Notes under the pieces: generated by a model
The model's input: the letters and a program-made list of their open reading frames with translations, nothing else
The model's database searches: none
What the model was told of the DNA's origin: nothing
Shown: positions 21,170 to 27,817 of the stretch, piece by piece
Numbering within the stretch: the stretch's first letter is position 1
How the letters are laid out: each line of letters starts with the position of its first letter
Program-made: the position numbers and the translations under genes
Assembly: GCA_034698045.1 (NCBI GenBank)
Contig: JAQGAU010000462.1
Coordinates: 1 to 27,817 of the forward strand
DNA from: Paramacrobiotus richtersi
Lineage: Eukaryota; Tardigrada; Eutardigrada; Parachela; Macrobiotidae
DNA: 27,817 nt
Direction of reading: 5' to 3'

Positions 21170-21221
21170 TCTTTCCGCACAACGGTATAACAACGTCTTT
21201 CCGCACAACGGTATAACAACG
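21170..21221 (+). repeat. Perfect 26-base tandem duplication upstream of the monooxygenase
   Basis: Two identical adjacent units (21170-21195 and 21196-21221), each beginning TCTTTCCGCACAACGG and ending TATAACAACG. They lie 45 bases before the ATG at 21267, in the promoter or 5' leader. Exact identity suggests a recent duplication or an assembly artefact. Confidence 0.85.
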
Positions 21222-21266
21222 TTAACGGAATTCCAAACATTCACTGACACTGACAGTCTGACAGCT

Positions 21267-23138
21267 ATGGAAACCAGGGTGAAACGAGTTGCAGTTATCG
21301 GTTCCGGGTATTCTGGATTGTGCACCCTTAAGCACTTATCCGCGGATCCAAGCTTCCAACCTGTGGCATTTGAGCAAGCTGATTGTATTGGTGGTATTTG
21401 GAAATACCCAGCAGGATGCGAAGATCATATCAGCCAACCAGAAACATCGCCATTCTTTTGTCGCATATATCGTGATATGAGGTAGCGCGAACAAGCGTGC
21501 AAACGAGACGTTTCGGGTTGATTAACACGGCGTGTGGTTTTTCGTAGAACAAACGGTCCGCGCGATTTGCTGGAACTGGAGGATTTCCCCTTTCCTAAAG
21601 GAGACGATTCGTATTGTAACTGGGCAGTCGTCAACAGATACTTGCGGGATTATGCGGAGCATTTCAGACTGACTCCGTTTATAAAGGTACCAGTACAATG
21701 AAGTAGCACGTTAAGTACTTTGAAAACTGTGAAGTTTGTTGTCGATATAATACGTAAAGTTTCCTGTAGATTCGTCATCGCGTTACCCAAATAATTCCTG
21801 TTCCTACTTCCGCCAACAAAGGCCCAGACGCGTCCGAACAATGGGATGTATCGTTTGAGAATTTAGACAGCGGAGAGGCCTCCAAGGAAACGTTCGATGC
21901 AGTTGCCATTTGCAATGGGTAACGTACACCAAATTATGTATCTCACCAGTAATTTATCAATAGTCACTTTACTGCTTCACTGTAAGTTGTTTTGTTTAGC
22001 TCTGTGTACATAAGCTAGGGCATCTCATCCACATATGGATGGCATCGTAAAGTTATGCGAAGTGCAGAGTACTTATATGTATGTCAGAGAGTACTTGTTA
22101 GTTCTTTGTTTAATATACCGTGTTGTTCTTTAGCCACTACAATAAACCCCATCGTCCTGAAATCCGGGGATTGTCCAGTTTTACCGGCCACGTAATCCAC
22201 AGCAACGACTTTCGAGACCGTGCTATATATAAGAACAAAACGGTGCTGATAATCGGTGCCAGCATCTCTGCCGCCGACCTTGCCGTAGAGCTGGTTCCTG
22301 TGGCGAAGAAGGTAACAAGCCAATAAAATCATCACAACTACAGACAGTTTATGCGGGTACCATGCTGTGTGTTAAAGTAAACTTTACGCTGAGAGTCGGC
22401 TGTACTGCGTTAAGATGAATAGATTCCGCTAATCTTCGCATTCAAAAATCGGACTCTTTGTAAACAAGTGCGTGATTTACAGTACAGTATGCTTCGTAGA
22501 TCATCATTGCAAAGCCACCATCTGCAAAAAACCAGATCTTCCCCTCCAAAGTGCACAACGTCCTAGAAATCCCCATGATCCAGACCGTGACAGAAGACGG
22601 CTGCGTCTTGGCCGACGGCACAACGGAACAAGTCGACAGTATCATTCTCTGCACAGGCTACGAGTTCGATTATCCATTCCTCCACGAAGCCTGTCAGCTA
22701 AAGGTCAAGCGCGCTCTCGTAACGCCCCTCTATCACCACATGTTCAACTGTCACCATCCAACCATGGCGTTTATCTATATCGGCTCCTTTATCGTGGCCA
22801 CGCCCGTGCTGGATCACCAAGTCAAATACTTCAAAGCGGTACTGAAGGGGGACATTGTTCTGCCCAGTTTGAGCGAGATGCTAGCGGAAGCGGATAATGA
22901 GTTAAATCGCCGACTGAAGGAAGGTTTAAGAGAACACGAAGGTCATGTTATGGACCATCGGTTGTGGGGATATATTGACGGTTTAGCGCAGGAGTTGAGG
23001 ATTCCGAGCTATGAACCGGTTTTGCGAAAGATTTATGAGAAGGTCAGAGAAACTTATCAAACCACTCCGTTAACTGCCAAAAAATATGTAATGAGGAAAG
23101 TGGATTCGGAAAACTACTTTATGCAACCACCTCCCTGA
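21267..23138 (+). CDS. Flavin-containing monooxygenase
   Basis: Five exons: 21267-21481, 21548-21686, 21770-21918, 22134-22311 and 22500-23138. Phases are 2, 0, 2 and 0, and the protein is 439 aa, typical of invertebrate family members. FMOs use NADPH and oxygen to add an oxygen atom to nitrogen- or sulfur-containing substrates. The FAD-binding GSGYSG is at residues 12-17. The family signature FxGxxxHxxxF is met by F184, G186, H190 and F194. The NADPH-binding segment VLIIGASISAADLAVEL begins near residue 205; its last motif glycine is alanine (GASISA). CTGY at 278-281 corresponds to the FATGY-like motif. No C-terminal membrane anchor like that of vertebrate FMOs is obvious; the end is hydrophilic (YFMQPPP). 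The ATG is the first in the frame and precedes the first beta strand by six residues. No canonical AATAAA was found just downstream. The physiological substrate cannot be inferred. Confidence 0.92.
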
Positions 23139-24306
23139 TCACTGACAGAGCATGCAGGCAACTGCGGCTTTTCTTGATGACTGGAGCCCTTGGATTTTGT
23201 CCTCGATTTCTCTAGCCTCCTGATCAACTAACTTTACCGCTGTAGTGTTTTTATTTGTTTTACTTTTGTGTACAACTGCTAGTGCTTCCCCAGTGGTGTC
23301 TATGCTTCGTTTTTGCTTTTGTGATTCCATGTAGTCGATCCGGAAAACAATAATGATTGATGTGTCTTGGCTCTTGCATTTTATCATTAACTATATAAAC
23401 CACAAATTGCGTCTTACAATGTTACGACGAATTCGAAGGTACTTATTACACCTGCCTCAACTTTACCTACTCGTAGTCATTTTAAAGAAACCAGATGGAA
23501 TTGCCAGTACAGTGTACGTGAACAGGTGGAAATGATCTGTAGAATCTGTTTTGTACTACATCTTTCATTCGCAGTGTCGAGCATGACCCTTTAATTGTCC
23601 CGCGGTGAATCGAAATGAGCTCCAAATCTTACTCACATGGAATATACTGTACTTACAGGGCGGAAACAATCGGAGCGTCAGGCGGAAACCGTAAGCTCAT
23701 TATGGTTAATCCTAGCATTTTTTTAAACACACCATGTACAGATACAGTGATAATTAACAGTTTCACTGCTGACTGATCATATTTATTCCTTGGCTAACTG
23801 TTTCATGGTCATGGGTACTGATACTACAAAAAAAGCAAATCCTCACATCGTTCACTCGTTTATTACCTTGCGGAATGATCATATACATATACATATCAGA
23901 AATATGAACAAGACGATGCAATCGAATTAAGCCGGCCGCCAGCGAAACATAAACAATTAATTATCAACGAGAACAGTAAGCCATCGGGAAAAAAACATTC
24001 TTCGTCTACAAGTGTGACCGATAAAACTTGACTGCTCTGATCCTGTACAGCCCAGTTAGCATCCAGCTGGGGAACCAAAAACCGAATGCTCGAAAAACAC
24101 TAACACTGAATCTCCATAATAAGACCAGTACTGTGCAGATATGCTATAAACCGTTTATACTGCACGGAAAGTACTGTAATATAATATATGTAAGTGTATC
24201 ATATGATTACTAGTCTGTCATATACCGGTATCTATACACAGATATGCGTATAATAATACGGTATTATTACAGTTTATACATGGGTATGCAAAGAACGACC
24301 AAATTC
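23139..24306. other. Intergenic, nothing recognised
   Basis: Contains the 3' flank of the monooxygenase and the 3' flank of the macin gene, which point towards each other. A 249-base minus-strand open frame ends directly against the monooxygenase stop (TGATCA shared), but it has no domain, intron or homologue known to me. Short ATATAC repeats occur near 23880. Confidence 0.4.
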
Positions 24307-24807
24307 TTAGTCGCATACGCATCGACTTCCTTGGAACTGGTATCCGCAGCACTCTCTCGTAACGTCTTCACAATGCCCAGAACCATGGCATCGTTCGCTG
24401 CAGGTTTGCCACAGGACTCCATTCAGCCAGTAACTCCATGTGGAGCATCTGCTCCACGAATCATAACAGTCCCCACAGGCGGACGCATTTTGCATACCTA
24501 AAATCCCAAACCAGAACTTCATTAACAGCAAAGATATCGAGCGTTGCCGTTATCGACAAAGGCAGTACTAAACTTTCCCCTTGTACTCAGCATGAAAGGC
24601 TTTACTGAGAAAACTGGAATGGAACATGTAGTGATGGACGAAATCTAAGACTTCGTTAAATAGATGTTTTCAAGGACTCTGCCGTTTCGTAAGTTGGAAA
24701 ATTTGAATTGCTTTGTGCAGTTAACTAGTTTCACATATTGGACTGGAAAAAATGATCCACTTACCAGCAAAGAACAACAAAGTAAAGAAGAGCGCGGAGG
24801 CTTTCAT
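24307..24807 (-). CDS. Macin-family antimicrobial peptide precursor
   Basis: Two exons, 24807-24765 and 24497-24307, joined by a 267-base phase-1 intron (donor GCTG/GTAAGT, acceptor GATTTTAG/GTATG), give 77 aa. The signal peptide is MKASALFFTLLFFAG followed by MQNASA, with a good cleavage site after Ala21. The mature part starts CGDCYDSWSRC and continues to W35, GVLW (41-44), C47 and SERC, then three Cys-rich turns ending SRCVCD. The core pattern (aromatic after Cys, WSRC, TW, G-x-LW, C-x3-C, late CxC) is that of macins: hydramacin, neuromacin and theromacin. Ten cysteines (22, 25, 32, 47, 51, 57, 64, 65, 74, 76) match the ten-Cys theromacin type in number, although the adjacent Cys64-Cys65 pair is unusual. 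Macins are secreted, disulfide-knotted antibacterial peptides; those of leech also promote nerve repair. The connecting loop is short. A TATA box and a kappaB-like decamer precede the gene. Confidence 0.85.
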
Positions 24808-24912
24808 GGCTGCGAACAACAATAACTTTAATAGTAATAATCAAGGTTTGCGATTAATGTTCCAGCTGAGAAACGAATTGGTGAGAGTGCACAGGCTACA
24901 CTTGTAAAGTGC

Positions 24913-24920
24913 TTTATATA
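24913..24920 (-). promoter_or_regulatory. TATA box of the macin gene
   Basis: TATATAAA on the minus strand, 106 bases before the ATG. The start site would be near 24885, leaving an 80-base leader. Confidence 0.6.
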
Positions 24921-24928
24921 CCCCTTCA

Positions 24929-24938
24929 GAAATGCCCC
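24929..24938 (-). promoter_or_regulatory. kappaB-like site next to the macin TATA box
   Basis: GGGGCATTTC on the minus strand differs at one position from GGGRNNYYCC and lies 9 bases upstream of the TATA box. Rel/NF-kappaB control is common for antimicrobial peptide genes, but a one-mismatch decamer can arise by chance. Confidence 0.25.
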
Positions 24939-26079
24939 TCCATGGCGCATGTGACCTATTCCGCTTGGAAAACTTCCAGCCGTACACGACAGTTGCCTCA
25001 CACTGGTTTGAGAAACGATGTAACGTCACCAAAGAAATTCTGGAACATGACAGAAACGATTTCACATATCTTTCTTATCTACAACAAATCCGGATGTTTT
25101 CGTGTTCCTCCGCAACGCAGGTGACCTTTAAGGTTCTCGGCGAGAACACCACCGAGGCTGTGCTTTTTCTATCATGCCGACACTCCTCCTATCAATACAT
25201 GGGGTAAAAAAGGGAATGCCAGCATATTAAATCAAGTATCGCCACAAAAACCCCTTGGTGGCCTCGAAACGGTGCATGCTCGCAGTACAGGGTTCAAATT
25301 GACGGTGTTCTCTGTGCATCCGCTACAGCAAAGCAATACTTGACACTTCTGTCGTCAGTGACTCGTCGCAGGGTCCAAAAGATCACGAAAACATCCGCTA
25401 AGCTAGTGGTGAGAAATAACAATTCCACGAAAGCTCGCGTGATAAATCTAAGATGATCAGCTTGATCGTTATCGGGAGCGGCGTTGTTTACCTCGCCTTT
25501 CTGTTGTATCGCTCATGACATAAGCTATGTTTTATTCGGCATAAGCCCGATTGTACAAATATACCAAAGAAAAGCAGTTCAGAACTTCAGACAAAGAATT
25601 TGTCCCAGTTAGAACATTAGCTAGTACAATAAGCGCAACATCATTGTCGTCAAAAAATAAGCCGGTTGTTAATCGGCCTTGTCGTTTACTGGAATAATAT
25701 TTGAATAATTAACGAACGTTCTTTCGAGATGACATGTCTGTTTTTGCTGACGGTACTTATCTGGGAATACGGCTGACAAATCTTGATCAAAAGAAAATCT
25801 TCAGTATCATTTAATAAACCTGAAACATATAGCTCATTTATATCTTATACCTAACAAATCAACGCAGTTGATTATGTTTCACTGGTGCCGTTTTCGAGCA
25901 GCGCACCACATCGATGTGTTGTACGTGCGGTTGTATAGCTAGTCACAACATTGAGAAAAATAAATCTGCAGGATGCAGAATGCCAGGATTTGTAGAAAGC
26001 GTCACGCATGCGCAAAAGCTCAGCAGCGTTAGCCAACATAGTTTAGCTAAGCAAGACTATCACACAGCGAAAATAGCGT
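24939..26079. other. Intergenic with a possible 21-residue hydrophobic microprotein
   Basis: No recognised gene. A short plus-strand frame at 25453-25518 reads MISLIVIGSGVVYLAFLLYRS and stops: one membrane helix with a charged end and A at -3 of its ATG. It is too short to judge. Other open frames (24841-25207, 25914-26117) lack domains. No tRNA was found. Confidence 0.35.
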
Positions 26080-27817
26080 TTAGTACGGCACAATCCGCAC
26101 AGCATTGTTGGGTGTGATGCAGTAGTACGAGTCCTCTCGTACAAAAACATCCTTGCACTTTTCCGTATCCCCCACCCAACGTCCATTCACTCTTTTCCGT
26201 ACGTTGTTGGCGTCGTCGAACACAACAACACGGTCGGAATCGTACAGGTCAAATCCTTTTCCGTTGACTTCATAGGGCACCCACGAGTAGCTCTCCCAGT
26301 TCCACACAAAAATCCGCTGATTCCGATCAACGTACATCTGTTCACCGGCGTTTCCCAGGCCGATATCGCGAACGTTTGAGGCACTGCGATCGCGTATCCA
26401 TTTATGCCCGACATAACGGTAAAGGTCACCGCTGGTGGTTACTGTAAGGGCTTCGTCGTAATCACGAGGAGAAATACGTGTGAAACGGACTTGTGGCTGG
26501 TCTGGTACCTAAATGTGGTAAGCAAACAGAAGAAATGAGCTTCTGTTAAGGACTTTAGTGCAAAAACAAAAACATTAAAATAACCACGAACTTATTACTT
26601 TAATAAGAGGAAATAAGCAGATAACCCGTTTAAAATCGAATGTACCGAAACGGCAATCAAAAACAACAGAAGTACTACCTATATACAAATGAAAGAACAA
26701 AAATTTGCAATGCTGTAAGGATTTTGCTGGTTACCATCGCGTGTACCAGTTCTGAATTAATAACATCGCGTTTAAAACTTTGGTTATTATACTACAGCTG
26801 CATGCAGTACGTTTGAATCGGTCAAGGAAAATAATCACACAGGTTAATAAAATTAATTCAACGTAAAATTAAGCAAAAAGGTGCAACATGTCATGCAAAT
26901 CAGCGGAAGAGAGAGAAAAAATGTTTCGGGAGTTTCGGCGAAATTTATGTTATACGCTTTTCATCCTAATTTTAATCTTAAACGGAATCCATTATGTATC
27001 AGTTAAGACATTAATATAGCTATGCGGTTGGCTACAATACCATTTCCGGCGCTTGTCGGTAATGCATCCTCCACAGTTTGCCATTGTTATCCACAAACCA
27101 CAACGCATCATCCATACCATGGAACGCATACGCCACATTCCCAGCAATCCGCACTTCCGTATCCTTCCCAATCATTTCCGCCGTTGGATCCACGCGGATC
27201 AGCTCATTTCGCATGTTGACATAATAATCAGTCCCCTCCAGAACACACTGTCCGGCGGCTCCTGTATACCCGGTAGCGTAAATAGCGTTCCCACCCTGCC
27301 ATGTCTCCGGTGCGCTCCCCGCTCCCGTAATATCGCTGTATGATGTCGGATTATTACTGGATGAGCCTCCGGATAATCCGGAAAATCCCTGAGAATTTCC
27401 GGCATTTCCAGTCGATTGTTGATAGCTGTCGGGACCGACACCGGGTGTTGCGGCATTGTTTGTGTTGAGAATGGGGATAAGCGGACGGCTGGGTGCCATC
27501 CTTCCCGTTCCTTGGGATTGGGCGTTACCACCAAACCCAAGGCCACCGTTACCCATACCGGCATTGTTACCGCCGAAACCGCCACCACCCGTGTTACCAC
27601 CGTTACTGTAACCTACACTTTGTTGATTGTTAGAATTAAAAGTTCCGGAAAACGCGCGACTCGGGTTACCGTTTCCGGATGCTCCGCCATTGAATGCCCC
27701 GCCACCGGACGATCCGCCACTGAATGCTCCACCACTGGCGGACGCTCCACCCCCGGAGAAAGCAGACCCGGAATTACTGGAACTTTGATAACTATCCGGA
27801 CCGCCTGTTTGATAATC
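26080..27817 (-). CDS. Gly/Ser/Asn-rich protein with C-terminal tectonin-like propeller (copy 2, 5' end outside window)
   Basis: Two exons are visible: one open from the right edge, 27817-27041 (259 codons), and the last exon 26508-26080 (142 codons plus stop). The intron is 532 bases, phase 0, between codons for EM and VPDQP, exactly where copy 1 has its 63-base intron (EL / VPNQP). The N-terminal visible part is low complexity: it begins DYQTGGPDSYQ, then repeats of the SGGGAF / NGGAS type and Gly/Asn runs. The GPDSYQQS linker corresponds to GPNSYQQT in copy 1, but the acidic Tyr/Asp patch of copy 1 is absent. From GTDYYVNMRNEL the propeller aligns with copy 1 to the end, including WVPYEVNGKGFDLYDSD and EKCKDV near the C-terminus. 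The most conserved part is thus the propeller, and the low-complexity arm has diverged freely. Function is probably as for copy 1. The signal peptide exon would lie right of the window. Confidence 0.8.

Noticed and set aside
23139-23387. Minus-strand 82-codon open frame tail-to-tail with the monooxygenase
   Set aside because: Lys/Glu-rich sequence without a known domain, no splice or promoter context; it lies where the monooxygenase 3' UTR should be.
24841-25207. Overlapping open frames on both strands upstream of the macin gene
   Set aside because: They cover the macin promoter and leader and show no family resemblance.
25285-25305. GGTTCAAATT resembling a tRNA T-loop
   Set aside because: Lacks the following CC, and no matching D-arm, anticodon arm or acceptor stem was found.
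1-27817. CRISPR arrays, bacterial operons, phage or retroviral genes
   Set aside because: No spaced direct repeats of that kind, no Shine-Dalgarno-led gene strings and no polymerase, integrase or capsid-like frames were seen.

Overview
The window is eukaryotic. Every well-supported gene is split by short spliceosomal introns (most 60-650 bases, GT...AG, phases match across each junction), several genes have TATA boxes or AATAAA signals, and there is no bacterial operon layout. Gene content (kainate-type glutamate receptor, flavin-containing monooxygenase, rhodopsin-like GPCR, extracellular LRR protein, macin, cysteine dioxygenase) points to a small-genome invertebrate. A tardigrade or similar protostome is my guess from compactness and content; the sequence does not prove it.

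Layout. (1) 375-538, minus: first coding exon of a cysteine dioxygenase that runs off the left edge. (2) About 620-4365: no convincing gene; weak Cys-rich exon candidates and a hairpin. (3) 4366-5541, minus: seven-helix GPCR carrying a frameshift in a G-rich tract and a damaged splice acceptor, probably a pseudogene. (4) 6241-8684, minus: complete three-exon secreted protein, rich in Asn/Gln/Gly/Tyr, with a C-terminal tectonin-like six-bladed propeller. (5) 9612-12148, minus: secreted LRR protein followed by four copies of an unfamiliar C-x(29-30)-CR module, with a possible early polyadenylation site. (6) 13013-13630, minus: weak Cys-rich candidate. (7) 13781-20249, plus: complete 12-exon kainate-type ionotropic glutamate receptor, 872 aa; intron 9 holds a 353-base foldback element. 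(8) 21267-23138, plus: complete five-exon flavin monooxygenase, 439 aa, with a perfect 26-base tandem duplication just upstream. (9) 24307-24807, minus: two-exon, 77-aa macin-type antimicrobial peptide with ten cysteines in the mature part, TATA box and a kappaB-like site. (10) 26080-27817, minus: second copy of the tectonin-like gene, cut by the right edge.

The genes do not form one pathway. They include signalling membrane proteins (receptor, GPCR), secreted structural, recognition or defence proteins (two propeller proteins, LRR protein, macin) and two metabolic enzymes (cysteine dioxygenase, flavin monooxygenase). The least familiar material is the macin, the C-x(29-30)-CR repeat protein and the propeller paralogue pair. 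Exon models were built by hand from reading frames, splice consensus and family similarity; no search or transcript data were used.
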